A DNA stretch of 64,000 nt from Streptosporangium sp. NBC_01756 (GCF_035917975.1 NZ_CP109130.1:1426001-1490000), one strand, 5' to 3'; counted from the stretch's first letter, positions 1 through 9,911 are shown. The notes: a model not told the origin generated them from the sequence alone. A program made the numbers and translations.

Positions 1-2351
1 GACACGGTCGCGCCCTCGATCGCCTCACCCGCCGCGGTGACCGCGCCCACCAGCAACGCTCCCTGGACGGGGGCGCAGACCCGATCGCCGAAGAAGACGT
101 CGTCCACGGCCCACCAGCCGGACAGCTGGCCGAGGTACTGGAAGCGGACTCTGACCTTGGCCTTGCCGGCGGCCTGCGGGAGCGGGACGACCTGCGGTTC
201 CGGCCCGCGGGCACCGGGGAAGCCGGCCTTCTTCCACACGTTGGTCCAGGTGCGGCCGTCGTCGACGCTGATGTCGGCGGTGGCGGTGGCGTTGACCCCC
301 GGCTTGAGGTCGTTGCCGAACTGCAGGGCGGGGATCTTCCTGGCGGACAGGTCCACGGCCGAGCTGGTCAGGGTGGTCTCCTGCACGTGGTGCCGGCCGT
401 AGTGGTCGGAGTCCACGATGGCGAAGGTGCCCTTGCCTCCTGTCGTGTTGGGGCGGCCCCCGGGTTGCCGAACGTCCAGCCCGGTTCGTGCTCGAAGCCG
501 GGGAAGCCGGGGTCGGTGTTGGTGATCGCCCAGCCCGCCGGAGCGCCGTTGTCGAAGGTCTCGGTCGTCCCGCTGAGGCTGGCCCGGTAGCCGGGGGCGA
601 TACAGGAGAGCGCGACCGTCAGGGCCGTGTCCTCGGTCACCGGCGCGGTGCCGATCCTGACCTGCTTGGTGACGGGTACGTAGCCCGGCTGGACGGCGGC
701 CGTGTTCAGCGTGTAGTCGAGATCCGGCAGCACTTCGAGCCGTGTCCCGACCCGTCCTTGATCGTGCCGCTGACGGCGACCCGCGGGACGGGGACGAGCG
801 ACAGGTCCTTCGTGACGGACCCGTCCTTGGCGACCGTGACGGTCGTGGTGAGGTCGGTGTAGCCGAACGCCTTGACGGTCAGCTGGTACTCACCGGACGG
901 CAGCCGCAGCAGGTAGCCGCCGTCGGCGTCCGTCGTGGTCTCCCGAGTGGTCGGGCCGGTCACCGAGACGGCGGCGTCCTTGACCGGCTTTCCCGCGTCG
1001 GTGACCGTCCCGGTCAGCGTGCCGAGCCCGCGCTGGGCGACTGAGAGCAGAGCCGCGGCGTCGAGGCGGCCCTCGCCGTAGACGTTGTTGTACTCGGCCG
1101 GCCCTCCGCACTGGGCGTCGGCGGTGTCGATCGCGCTGTTGTCGAGCAGTGTTCTGGTGCCTTCGAGGTCGCGGACCAGGCCGGGGAAGGCCGACCACAG
1201 CAGCGCGATCGCGCCGGACACGTGCGGCGCGGCCATCGACGTGCCCGACATGATCCCGTACCCGCCCGGTATGGCCGAGCGGACATCACTGCCGGGGGCG
1301 GAGATGTTCGGCTTGGTATGCCCGTCCTGGCCCGGTCCCCTGCTGGAGAAGGGGGCGATCACGTTGTTGACGTCGTAGGCGCCGACGGAGTAGTTGATCG
1401 AACGGCTGCCCGGAGAGCCGCTGGTCTTGCAGGCGGATCCGAGGTTGCCGTTCGCCCACACCCCGAAGATGCCGGGGGCCGCCCAGGCCGTCAGGATCTC
1501 CTCTATGAGCGGCTCGTCGGTCGCGACGTCGGAGCCCCACGAGTTGTTGATGATGTGCGGGCGCTTGCTCACGTCGGGGTTCTCGCCGTTGGCGTCGGTC
1601 GGCGCCAGCATCCACTGGGCCGACTTGGCCAGGTCGACATCGCTGCAGGCGGCGCAGCCGTTGGCGGCGATCCACCGGACGCCCGGCGCCACGCCGATCT
1701 GGTTGCCCTGGCCGTCGTCGCCCGCCATGGTGCCCATGGTGTGCGTGCCGTGGCCGTGGGTGTCGCAGGGCGCTCCGGACGGGCAGTGGCCCGAGGGGTC
1801 GTACCAGTTGTAGTCGTGGGTGAAGGTCCCGTCGCCGTTGTTGCCGCGGTAGGAGCCGACCAGAGCGGGGTGGTCGTACTGCACGCCGGTGTCGATGTTG
1901 GCGATGACGATGTCCTCGCCGCGTTTGCCGTACTGCTGCCAGACGTCGTCGGCGTTGATGTTCGCGACGCCCCATTCGAGGCCGTCGGCCGTGGCGGCCG
2001 CCGTCCTGCTCTGCACCGGCTCGGGCTGAGCGTAGACCCTGGGCGCGCGGACCTCCGTCACGCCGTCGAGCTCGGCGATCTCCTTGGCCTGCGCGGCGGT
2101 CGCGCCCTTCACGTAGACGGCGTTCGCCACCCAGTACGGCTCGTTCTTGAGTCCCTTGGCGGACAGGAACTTCCGCATCCCGCGCTGGGACTTCTTCGCC
2201 GTGTCCTTGAGCGCGTCGACCACCTGCCGGCCGGGATCGGCTCGGTGCCGGCCGACGCGCTCGCCAGACCGGCTCCGGCGATCAGCGTGAGCGTCACGCC
2301 GATCACTCCCGCTCGTAAGCTCGGGTACACCCCTCGCCTGGTTCCGCTCAC
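1..2351 (-). pseudogene. Secreted S8 (subtilisin-like) protease gene, frameshifted, continues past the window start
   Basis: The pieces in order are a signal peptide starting at GTG 2351 (GGAGAC ribosome site just upstream, hydrophobic run ending ASASA), an I9-like propeptide, and a catalytic domain in the frame closing at 706. In that frame the triad is visible as D111 in ANIDTGV, H158 in HGHGTH and S329 in GTSMAAP, followed by a carboxypeptidase-regulatory-like domain. The reading frame breaks three times: near 2230 (signal peptide to propeptide), near 735, and near 455 in a run of C/G. After the last break the other frame still encodes plausible protein (VDSDHYGRHH, then GWWAVDD) to base 1. 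Three breaks suggest a pseudogene; base-calling errors in GC runs are the alternative. The catalytic domain itself is intact. Confidence 0.85.
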
Positions 2352-2385
2352 TCTGTCTCCTGCTGCTTGTGGGGGGTGCGGCCGG

Positions 2386-2502
2386 TCACGCCTCGACCCA
2401 GCCGTCGTCGATCTCGGCGGGGACGGGCTGGATCTCCGGCTGCTCCGCTCCGTCGTCGGACACGTCGTCCTGGACGGGTAGCGGCTCGTTGGCTTCGGAC
2501 AT
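2386..2502 (-). CDS. Possible 38-residue acidic peptide upstream of the protease
   Basis: An ATG at 2502 opens a 38-codon frame that starts MSEANEPLPVQ and ends DDGWVEA, with about ten Asp/Glu and no Cys. It ends 34 bases before the protease start, and the protease ribosome site lies in that gap, so the two would be co-transcribed. No good ribosome site precedes the ATG, which could mean leaderless translation or that it is not a gene. I recognise no family. A peptide substrate or signal for the secreted protease would be a guess. Coding status is uncertain because the frame is short. Confidence 0.4.
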   Translation of the reverse strand: MSEANEPLPVQDDVSDDGAEQPEIQPVPAEIDDGWVEA

Positions 2503-2574
2503 GCGACAAGAGTCACAGCGGCGATGAATTTCTAGCTATGGGGTGAACGCCCCATTCGACTGGATCGGAACGGC

Positions 2575-5496
2575 CTAGACCGAGCCGACGGCCTCGTCAG
2601 GCAGGTGGTTGGCGAGTGCCGCACGCGAGTGCAGTCCGAGCTTGCGCAGCGCCGCCCCCAGGTGCTTGTCGACCGTCTTGGCCGACAGGAAGAGCTCGCG
2701 GGCGATCTCCTTGTTCGTCAGCCCCGTCGCGGCGAGCCTGGCCACTTCGAGCTCTCTCGGGGACAGGGAGTGACCGTAGCCGCGGGTGCCGCCGCGATGC
2801 CTGGCGGGCAGGGACAGTCTCTGCCGCCGGGCGATACGAGCGACGCGATCGAGGTCCCAGCGCGCGCCCATGTCCTCGTAGGCCGCCATCGCGGCCTCCA
2901 GCGTCTGCCGCGCCCGGGTGTCGCCGAGGTCGAACAGCCGCTTGGCGGCCTCCTCCTCCGCCTGCGCCGCCTCGTAGCCGCACTGCAGGTGGCCGTACGC
3001 GTTCGCGGCGAGCAGGAAATGATCGGCGGCGGTCGTTCCCTCCGCCAGGAAACCCCGGGCATGCCGCAGCGCGGCGGGAGCGAGCGGCGCGTCCAGCCCG
3101 TGCAGCGCCAGCTCGTACCGCTCGACCAGTTCCCCGGCCTCGGCCTGCCTCCCGGCCGCGACCAGGGCCTCCACCAGGGCGGGCATCGCCCGTACCGCGA
3201 GCGGCCAGAGCTCCTTCGCCTCCCAGACGGCGAACGTCTCCGCCGTGGCGGCGATCGCCGCCTCGGGCTCGCCCTGCGCCGTGGCCAGCCGGATGACCGC
3301 GCTCACCGGGAACGGCAGCAGGTCGAAAGCGCCGCTGGACGTGGTCCGGCGGATCACGTCACGGAGTGCCCCACGGGCGCCGGCGTCGCCGCGCGCGAGA
3401 GCCAGGCAGGCGGCGACCGTCTCCACCACGATGCTGTTGTGCGGACGGTCGCTCAGCCGCTCCACCAGGAAGACGATCTCTTCGTCCAGCTCGTCCCAGG
3501 ATCCGCGGCAGAAGGCGACCAGCGCGAGGTCGGTGCGGCAGACGTACTCCGTCTCGCGAGTGCTGTCGCAGCCGTCGGCGGCCGCCAGCGCGGCGGTCAG
3601 CAGGCGTTCGGCGAGCTCATGCCATCCGGCGACGCACGCCGCCTGCCCGAGCGAGTAGTACGCGTTCACCTCCCGGCGGCGTCTGGGGGACCCGCCGGTC
3701 ATCTCCAGGATGCGGTCGGTGAGCCCGGCCCAGCGAGAGTCGCCGATCGAGGTCAGCACCATGGCGACCTTGCCGAGCAGGAAGACGGTGTGCACGGGGT
3801 CCTCGATGGAGGAGACGCTCTCCAGCGCCCGGTCCAGCCAGGTCACGTGCTCGGCCAGCGGGACGCCCGGAACCATCGGGACCCCGAGCCCGGTCATCGC
3901 CCAGGCCGCCAGGTCGGGGCGATGATCGATCAGGTCCTCGACCGCCTCGGCCATGATCTGCCGTTGCCGTTCCGGCTCGACGCCCTGCCGCTCGTAGAGC
4001 AGGCCGAGCAGGAATCTCAGCTGCCCGCGCAGCTCCCCCGGCGGCTCCTGCGCCAGGACGTCCGACAGGAGGTCGATCACGTTGGGTGCGTGCAGCAGTT
4101 GGGTGGCCGCCCACCCCAGCTTCACCGCGAGCAGGGTCCGCCGCTCGTCGCCCAGGTTGGCGTGCTCCAGCACCTCTCCGAGCAGGTGCGCGGCCTCGGT
4201 GTCGTCGCCCAGTTCGAAGGCCTGGTCGGCGGCCTTCTCCGCGGCGTCCACCCAGGCGTCGACCAGGCCGGCGTGCCGCAGGTGGTGGGCGACCTGGCCG
4301 AGCGGCAGCGGGCGCAGCGCCTCGACCGCCGTGGCGGCCCGGCCGTGCAGCGACTGCCGCCGGGGCAGCGGGATGCTCTCGTACACCGCCTGCGCCGCCA
4401 GTATGTGCCGGAAGCCCATCATCCCCGACCGCTCGGCGAACAGTCCCGACTGCAGGACCTCGTCCAGCCCTTCCAGCGCCTCTTCCCGTCCCACCCTGCC
4501 TGTCGCGACCAGCACGGAGACCGGTACGGCCACCTGGAGCACCGCCGCGGCCTCCGCCACCGCCCGCGCGCCGGGCGACAGGCGGCTCACCCGTTCCAGG
4601 ACCAGGTCGCGCAGGCCTGCGGGCACGTTCAGCTCGTCGATGGTCTTACGGGCCCAGCCACCGCCGCGCCTGATCAGCGTGCCGCGGTCGCGCAGCAGCG
4701 CGAGCAGTTCCTGGATCACCAGGGGCAGGCCGGAGGTCCGCTCGCACAGGTACTCGGCGAACTCCTCGGAGATCCGGTCGGCGGCCAGGATGGAGGCCAT
4801 CATGACACTGGTCTGTTCGACGTTGAGCGGCTTCAGGATGACGTGGGCGCGGGCGACCGATCCGGGGAGCCGCGTCGTGAGGGTCCGGACGTCGAGGCCG
4901 ACGTCCTCACCGCGGAAGGTGATCACGACGGACAGCTCGGGCGGTGGATCGGCGAGCAGGTATCCGATGAAGTCCACGGTCTGCTCGTCGGCCCAGTGCA
5001 TGTCCTCGGCCACCAGCACCACGCGGCCCAGCGAGCCGAGGACCTCGGCCAGCGCGCGGAAGACCCGGTGCCGCTCGCCGGCCCTGTCGTCCAGCGGCTC
5101 GGGCGCCGCCGGCAGCAGGGGCGCCAGCTCGGGCATCAGCGGGCGCAGTACCCCCGTCAGGGGGGACAGATTCTCGGGCACCAGGTACGCGGCCATCCCG
5201 CGCAGGGCGTCGAGGATCGGCCCGAGCGGGAACGGCTCGCGGATGCGTCCGCAGCCGCCGATGAGGATGCGGTGGCCGGCGAGTTCGGGGCGGGCGGCCA
5301 GCTCGGTGACCAGGCGGGTCTTGCCGATCCCCGACTCCCCCTCGATCACCGCCACGGCAGGGGCTCTGGTGACCGCCGACAGCAGTTCCGCCAGCTCGTC
5401 GTTCCTGCCGACCAGAGTCGGTGAGATCACCTGCCGGCTGGCCATGTTGCTCTGCGGATCCACGTCACCGGCCCCATGTCGTTCGTTTGGTGACAT
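2575..5496 (-). CDS. LuxR-family regulator with N-terminal AAA/NACHT-like ATPase (LAL type)
   Basis: A 973-residue protein of the large ATP-binding LuxR class, cytoplasmic. It has a Walker A motif GESGIGKT (53-60), a Walker B-like segment VVLVAEDMHWAD near 165, a long helical TPR-like middle (about 400-880), and a C-terminal LuxR HTH (about 905-965) with SPRELEVARLAATGLTNKEI. Length fits the family (about 900-1000). The start is taken as ATG 5496; M18 is an alternative and neither has a strong ribosome site. It lies downstream of the broken protease gene on the same strand. These regulators usually respond to a small ligand or signal; the target here is not visible. Confidence 0.9.
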   Translation of the reverse strand: MSPNERHGAGDVDPQSNMASRQVISPTLVGRNDELAELLSAVTRAPAVAVIEGESGIGKTRLVTELAARPELAGHRILIGGCGRIREPFPLGPILDALRGMAAYLVPENLSPLTGVLRPLMPELAPLLPAAPEPLDDRAGERHRVFRALAEVLGSLGRVVLVAEDMHWADEQTVDFIGYLLADPPPELSVVITFRGEDVGLDVRTLTTRLPGSVARAHVILKPLNVEQTSVMMASILAADRISEEFAEYLCERTSGLPLVIQELLALLRDRGTLIRRGGGWARKTIDELNVPAGLRDLVLERVSRLSPGARAVAEAAAVLQVAVPVSVLVATGRVGREEALEGLDEVLQSGLFAERSGMMGFRHILAAQAVYESIPLPRRQSLHGRAATAVEALRPLPLGQVAHHLRHAGLVDAWVDAAEKAADQAFELGDDTEAAHLLGEVLEHANLGDERRTLLAVKLGWAATQLLHAPNVIDLLSDVLAQEPPGELRGQLRFLLGLLYERQGVEPERQRQIMAEAVEDLIDHRPDLAAWAMTGLGVPMVPGVPLAEHVTWLDRALESVSSIEDPVHTVFLLGKVAMVLTSIGDSRWAGLTDRILEMTGGSPRRRREVNAYYSLGQAACVAGWHELAERLLTAALAAADGCDSTRETEYVCRTDLALVAFCRGSWDELDEEIVFLVERLSDRPHNSIVVETVAACLALARGDAGARGALRDVIRRTTSSGAFDLLPFPVSAVIRLATAQGEPEAAIAATAETFAVWEAKELWPLAVRAMPALVEALVAAGRQAEAGELVERYELALHGLDAPLAPAALRHARGFLAEGTTAADHFLLAANAYGHLQCGYEAAQAEEEAAKRLFDLGDTRARQTLEAAMAAYEDMGARWDLDRVARIARRQRLSLPARHRGGTRGYGHSLSPRELEVARLAATGLTNKEIARELFLSAKTVDKHLGAALRKLGLHSRAALANHLPDEAVGSV

Positions 5497-5669
5497 TCAA
5501 GCGGCGATCGACGCCGGTTGTCACTAGTGTCTCATTACTCCCTCTTTCACAATGAACATCACCGGCCCCGTTCGGTGTTCCGGGGCGTACGGAGACAGGC
5601 CGGCGACCGGCCGAGCCCCTCCGCGGCCGCCCCCGGCCTCAAGGATGCGGGAAACCACCCGGTGCGCCT

Positions 5670-5747
5670 GTGTCCACCGACCGACTGGAGCGTCCCTGCC
5701 GTCGTCATCCGGCCGGCCGCCCGGCGCCCCGTGCGATCGGTGGACAC
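5670..5747. repeat. Inverted repeat, 11-bp arms, long loop
   Basis: GTGTCCACCGA at 5670-5680 is exactly inverted as TCGGTGGACAC at 5737-5747, with 56 bases between. It sits between the divergent starts side of the LuxR gene and the end of the MDMPI gene. It could be a weak terminator for the latter or an operator pair; the sequence does not decide. Confidence 0.4.
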
Positions 5748-5753
5748 CGCAGG

Positions 5754-6644
5754 TCAGAGATCGTCTGCCCCGGCCGGACCCGGATACGAGTTGGCGGGCA
5801 GGCGAACCTTGCGGAGGAAGGCCGGCAGCAGCCAGGGGCGGCGCCCGGTGATGACGATTTTCCTGGTCAGCACCGCCTTGGCTGGGCTCACCCGCCCGAA
5901 CAGCATCAGGTTGAGGGTGACCGGGTCGAAGCGCAGGCGCGCGTCCGCGCCGGGACCCGGCTCTTCCAACGTCACCTCCCCGTCCCGCAGCACCAACGTC
6001 ACGGGGCGGACGTGCTGGGACCGGAACTCCACGGCGATGCGGCGCGGGTGCGGCGGTTCACCGGTGTCCAGCAGGGACCCGACGCCGTTGTGGACGAGAC
6101 CCGTCAGGAACAGGTCGAAGAAGAGGCCGGCGTCCCTGCGGGGCATCGGCCAGGGAGCGCCGACGGCCCGGGCGATGTCCCAGCCGTGGATCATCAGCTC
6201 GTTGACCAGGTGCGCCAGCAACCCGGCCACCGGCAGGCGGGAGGAACCGAGCCAGGTCACCGTCTGGTGCGGATCGAGGCTCTCGCTCATCCTCAGGACT
6301 TCCCCGATATGGCGCTGCAGGCGCCCGGCGAGAACCCGTGGGTCCCGCTCGGCGAGTTCCTTCATGACATGGTGGTTGAGCTCGGCGACTCCGTCCACGT
6401 CGACGGCGAGGATGCGGGCCGCGAGGTCGGGGAACGGGTGGGAGATGTCGTCAGGCCTCAGCAGGGCCGGGTAGTACGCGCCGATGGCGACCAGATGGGC
6501 CGCGGTGTCGGCGACGGACCATTCCTTGGTCGCCATGGTCTGGGGATCGGGCACAGCGGCCACCAGCTCGGTGAACCTGTCACCGTTCTCCTCCAGGGCG
6601 ATGCGGACCTCGCGCCACAGACCCTCCGTGGTCCTTGCTGCCAT
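5754..6644 (-). CDS. MDMPI (DinB-like) N-terminal domain protein with SCP2-like C-terminus
   Basis: The first half is a maleylpyruvate-isomerase/mycothiol-dependent metal-binding four-helix domain: WSVADTAAHLVAIG near residue 40 and LVNELMIHGWDIARAVG near 165 supply the usual His residues of this fold. The C-terminal 90 residues (DARLRFDPVTLNLMLFGRVS) look like an SCP2/sterol-carrier-type domain, a common pairing in actinomycetes. The start is M14 of the longest frame (MAARTTEGLW, 6644), since the upstream residues do not belong to the family; length is then 296. The substrate is unknown; the family includes mycothiol S-transferases and isomerases. It is a single gene, divergent from the arabinofuranosidase. 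Confidence 0.8.
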   Translation of the reverse strand: MAARTTEGLWREVRIALEENGDRFTELVAAVPDPQTMATKEWSVADTAAHLVAIGAYYPALLRPDDISHPFPDLAARILAVDVDGVAELNHHVMKELAERDPRVLAGRLQRHIGEVLRMSESLDPHQTVTWLGSSRLPVAGLLAHLVNELMIHGWDIARAVGAPWPMPRRDAGLFFDLFLTGLVHNGVGSLLDTGEPPHPRRIAVEFRSQHVRPVTLVLRDGEVTLEEPGPGADARLRFDPVTLNLMLFGRVSPAKAVLTRKIVITGRRPWLLPAFLRKVRLPANSYPGPAGADDL

Positions 6645-6898
6645 CCCGGCCTCCAAAGATCCGCTGCACCGCCAAGGTAACAACCACCTGGATCGTCTCG
6701 CTTATCCGAAACTGCGATGTCCCGGTCCACCGGCTCCGGACGCGGCTGAAACGCGCCGCGCCGCCCGGAGCCGGTGACCCCGCCTGCCGGCACTCCGCGG
6801 CAGGCGAGCTCCCAGACGGCCGGTCGGAAGCGACGGGGCCGGCAGCCGATCGTGACGCGCGGCGTGCCGGACGCGGGCGGCGAAAACCACGGGGCGAG

Positions 6899-6909
6899 TG
6901 AAAGTTTCA
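6899..6909. promoter_or_regulatory. Palindromic operator TGAAAGTTTCA upstream of the arabinofuranosidase gene
   Basis: A perfect 11-bp palindrome about 100 bases before the arabinofuranosidase start. The identical 11-mer occurs at 62357 and a variant, CCGAAAGTTTCGG, overlaps the LacI-family gene promoter at 62476. GAAA-N-TTTC palindromes are typical LacI-family operators in actinomycete hemicellulose genes, so this is the likely control site of the gene at 7010. Confidence 0.6.
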
Positions 6910-7009
6910 TCGCCGGTTGACGGATATGAGGCGACCGCTCATGATCATGTTGCCTCCGGGTCAGGAGGGGGCGTCGAGTGAATACCGCTACCCGTTGCGA
7001 GGTGCATCG

Positions 7010-9049
7010 ATGCCAAGAACCCTGTTACGGGCCGCGTCCGCCGTCCTGCTGACGCTGGCCGCCCTGAACGTCCCCACAGCGCACGCCGACGAGGTCACCC
7101 CGGTCGAGGTGACCGTCAACGCCCGCGCCGCGCTCGCCCCCGTCCCCGAAACCGGTATCGGCACCAACCATGCGATCTGGGACACCCATCTGGGCGCCGA
7201 CGAAAGCGCCGACCTGCTCAAGGACGCGGGCATGAAGCTGCTGCGCTATCCCGGCGGCTCATACTCCGACATCTACCACTGGGCCGACCACACCGCCCCC
7301 GGCGGATACGTGGCTCCCAACACCGACTTCGACACCTTCATGCGCGGCGTACGGCGCACCGGGGGGCAGCCGATGGTGACCGCCAACTACGGCACCGGCA
7401 CGGCGGAGGAGGCCGCGGCCTGGGTGCGGCACGCCAACGTCACCAAGGGCTACGGCGTCAAGTACTGGGAGATCGGCAACGAGAACTACGGCAACGGCCA
7501 CTACGGGAGCGCCTGGGAGGCGGACGACCACGCCGACAAGAGCCCGGCCGAGTACGCGCGCCATGTTGTGGCCTACTCCGACGCGATGAAGGCCGTCGAC
7601 CCGACCATCAAGATCGGTGCAGTGCTGACCACCCCGGCCAACTGGCCCGACGGGATAGTCGCCGACGGTGACGCCGGAACCTGGAACGATGTCGTCCTGG
7701 AGGCCGCCGGATCGAAGATCGACTTCGTGATCCTGCACTGGTATCCCGGCGCCTTCGACAAGACCTCGCACGTTCCCGACCTGATCCAGCTCACCCGCCG
7801 GCAGATCGCCGAGCACGTGGGGTCCGGCTCCGAGCGGATCGGCATCGCGATGACCGAGTTCAACACCGGGTCGAGCAGCGGCGGCACGACGACCCAGCCC
7901 GGTGCGCTGGCCGCCGCCGACGCCTACGCGACGCTGCTGGCCCAAGGGGTGTTCACAGTCGACTGGTGGAACGTCCGCAACGGAATCGGCAACGTCACGC
8001 AGGTCGAGGGACACACCGACTACGGCGACTTCGGCCTGCTGTCCAGTGGGACGTGCACCTCCGACGGCAGCGTCTGCGAACCGCAGTTGAACACGCCCTT
8101 CGCGCCGTACTACGCGCTCCAGATGGTGAGCAGGTTCGCCCACCCCGGCGACCGGTTCATCCGGGCCGCGACCGACCAGGCGAAGGTCAGCGCACACGCC
8201 GTGCGCCGCTCCAACGGCGATCTGGCCGTTCTGCTGATCAACACTTCGTCCGACGCATCCTCCCCCGTCACGATCGGCTACTCCGGCTTCCGCCCGGCGT
8301 CCGGGGCTCCCACCGTGCTGACCCACACCAACGGCGCCACGAGCATCACCAGTTCGGCCACCGGCAGCGCGACCAGCCAGACGCTGCCACCGCTCTCGCT
8401 GACCACGATCGTGCTGCGTCCCGCCGCCGCCCCGGTCAGCCTGCCGGGCGCGCCGGGACAGCCGACGGTCTCGGACGTGGCGGACAAGGCCGCCACGATC
8501 TCCTGGCCCGCCGCCTCCGCCGGTCCGCGTCCGATCGTGAAGTACGAGGTCCACCGCCAGAACGGAGCCGTCAGCGAGCAGATCGGCGAGACCACCGGCA
8601 CCTCGCTCACTGTGGACAACCTGAAGCCGGGCACGCCCTACACGGTCAACGTGATCGCACGGGACAGCGGCGGTGGCGTCTCGTCGCCCTCCGCGCCACT
8701 GACGTTCACGACCGGCACGCCCGCCTCCAGTTCGTGCTCGGTACGCCTGACCAAGCAGTCCGACTGGGCCAGCGGCTACGTCGGCGCCCTCGACATCACC
8801 AACCACGGCGCACCGGTCAACGGCTGGACCCTGAACTTCAGCTGGCCCAGGACGTGGCAGAGCCTGGGCAGCGGCTGGAGCGCCGTCTGGACGCAGAACG
8901 GGCAGGACGTCAAGGTCGTCAACGAGCCCGGCAACGGCTCGCTGCCCACCGGCACGTCGACCACGATCGGCTTCGTCGGCAACTACAGCGGCCCGAACGT
9001 GCTGCCTGCCGTCTTCACCCTCAACGGAACCGTCTGCACGACCCGATAG
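7010..9049 (+). CDS. Secreted alpha-L-arabinofuranosidase-like glycoside hydrolase with Fn3 and CBM2 modules
   Basis: 679 residues from ATG 7010, chosen because GAGGTG lies just upstream and a signal peptide follows at once (MPRTLLRAAS, cleavage after THA). The catalytic (beta/alpha)8 domain runs to about 470: acid/base E158 in EIGNENYGNG and nucleophile E283 in MTEFNTG fit clan GH-A, GH51-like arabinofuranosidases. An Fn3 domain follows (about 480-570), then a CBM2 cellulose-binding module (about 575-679) with its usual Cys pair and Trp residues (WTLNFSW, SGWSAVW). It acts outside the cell on plant arabinoxylan-type polymers. Probable LacI-type control through the palindrome at 6899. The exact GH family and substrate are inferred. 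Confidence 0.88.
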   Translation: MPRTLLRAASAVLLTLAALNVPTAHADEVTPVEVTVNARAALAPVPETGIGTNHAIWDTHLGADESADLLKDAGMKLLRYPGGSYSDIYHWADHTAPGGYVAPNTDFDTFMRGVRRTGGQPMVTANYGTGTAEEAAAWVRHANVTKGYGVKYWEIGNENYGNGHYGSAWEADDHADKSPAEYARHVVAYSDAMKAVDPTIKIGAVLTTPANWPDGIVADGDAGTWNDVVLEAAGSKIDFVILHWYPGAFDKTSHVPDLIQLTRRQIAEHVGSGSERIGIAMTEFNTGSSSGGTTTQPGALAAADAYATLLAQGVFTVDWWNVRNGIGNVTQVEGHTDYGDFGLLSSGTCTSDGSVCEPQLNTPFAPYYALQMVSRFAHPGDRFIRAATDQAKVSAHAVRRSNGDLAVLLINTSSDASSPVTIGYSGFRPASGAPTVLTHTNGATSITSSATGSATSQTLPPLSLTTIVLRPAAAPVSLPGAPGQPTVSDVADKAATISWPAASAGPRPIVKYEVHRQNGAVSEQIGETTGTSLTVDNLKPGTPYTVNVIARDSGGGVSSPSAPLTFTTGTPASSSCSVRLTKQSDWASGYVGALDITNHGAPVNGWTLNFSWPRTWQSLGSGWSAVWTQNGQDVKVVNEPGNGSLPTGTSTTIGFVGNYSGPNVLPAVFTLNGTVCTTR

Positions 9050-9054
9050 CGGCG

Positions 9055-9091
9055 GTCAGGGAGCCGTCCGCCATGCGGACGGCCCCCTGAC
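9055..9091. terminator. Bidirectional terminator hairpin between convergent genes
   Basis: GTCAGGG-A-GCCGTCCG pairs with CGGACGGC-C-CCCTGAC around a CCATG loop: 15 pairs with one mismatch, placed exactly between the stop of the arabinofuranosidase (9049) and the stop of the minus-strand lipoprotein gene (9096). No U tract, as usual in high-GC actinomycetes. Confidence 0.8.
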
Positions 9092-9095
9092 ACGC

Positions 9096-9911
9096 TCATG
9101 GACTGCCCACGCCCTCGTCACCGGTGACCTTGACGGCGGCACCGAGGCCGGGTGCCGCCGTACTGGCCAGCTCGTGGGCGTGGGCCCGCTCTGCGTTCCT
9201 CGCGACCACGATGCCCACCCGATCGGGGGCCAGAGAGGCGTGAACGACGGCGTACCGAGCGGCCACCGCCTCGTATGCGGCGATCGCCTCGGTGGGGAGG
9301 GCACCGTTGACGTCGGTCCCGACGGAGATTCCAGGCCGTGCGTCGCGCCCGGTGCGGACTTTCAGCGACATCACGTTCGACAGGGGCCGGTGCCGCTCGC
9401 CGTCGGCGACCATGTCCTTGAACAGCGTCATCGCGTCGGCGGCGTCGACCGCGGTGAGCTCGATCCGCCAGCGGCCGGTCTCTTTCGTGGACGCGTCGTC
9501 GATGTCGCCGGTCAGCATCCGGCCGTCGGCCGTCAGCGACCGCCACAGCGCCAGTACCTCATCGGCGCGTCCCTGGTCCGCGACGACGGTGAAGGTGACG
9601 GTGCCCGCCGTGATCCGGCCGGTGATCATGTCGTGCTCGGCGACGTACCGCCTCAGATCGTTCGCCAGCCCGGTCACGCGGCCGGCCGACGTGCCGTCCT
9701 TGAGGATCAGAGTGCCGGTCGCCGTACCGGCGAAGGGAAGCGTGTTGTTCTTGGTTGTGTGGATCTTCGCAACGTCCGGCTTTCCGGCCCAGTCTCCGTT
9801 GAAATCCGCGGCAAGTGCGGTGCCCTTGTCAATGGCGCAGCCACTCAATAGCGGCAGGCCCAGTACGAACGCGGTGATCGGCATCAGCCGCCGCAGTGTG
9901 TCTCGTCGCAG
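9096..9911 (-). CDS. Lipoprotein of unknown function
   Basis: A lipobox LPLLSGC near the N-terminus marks a membrane-anchored lipoprotein of about 270 residues. The start is unusual. The only strong ribosome site (AAAGGAGAGACA) points to a CTG at 9911, giving a normal signal peptide with RRDTLRR ahead of the hydrophobic run. ATG 9884 would leave no positive charges and no ribosome site. The mature part seems to hold two similar alpha/beta halves (ITGRITAGTVTFTVVADQG, then ISVGTDVNGALPTEAIAAY). I recognise no family. It is convergent with the arabinofuranosidase and shares its terminator. Confidence 0.7.
   Translation of the reverse strand: MRRDTLRRLMPITAFVLGLPLLSGCAIDKGTALAADFNGDWAGKPDVAKIHTTKNNTLPFAGTATGTLILKDGTSAGRVTGLANDLRRYVAEHDMITGRITAGTVTFTVVADQGRADEVLALWRSLTADGRMLTGDIDDASTKETGRWRIELTAVDAADAMTLFKDMVADGERHRPLSNVMSLKVRTGRDARPGISVGTDVNGALPTEAIAAYEAVAARYAVVHASLAPDRVGIVVARNAERAHAHELASTAAPGLGAAVKVTGDEGVGSP

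Noticed and set aside
2605..5424. A 939-codon plus-strand frame opposite the LuxR-type gene
   Set aside because: It is the antisense shadow of a real GC-rich gene: Arg/Gln/Gly/Val-rich, no domain, no ribosome site. The same applies to the long frames at 7259-8806, 46518-47870, 55062-56969 and 57636-59180.
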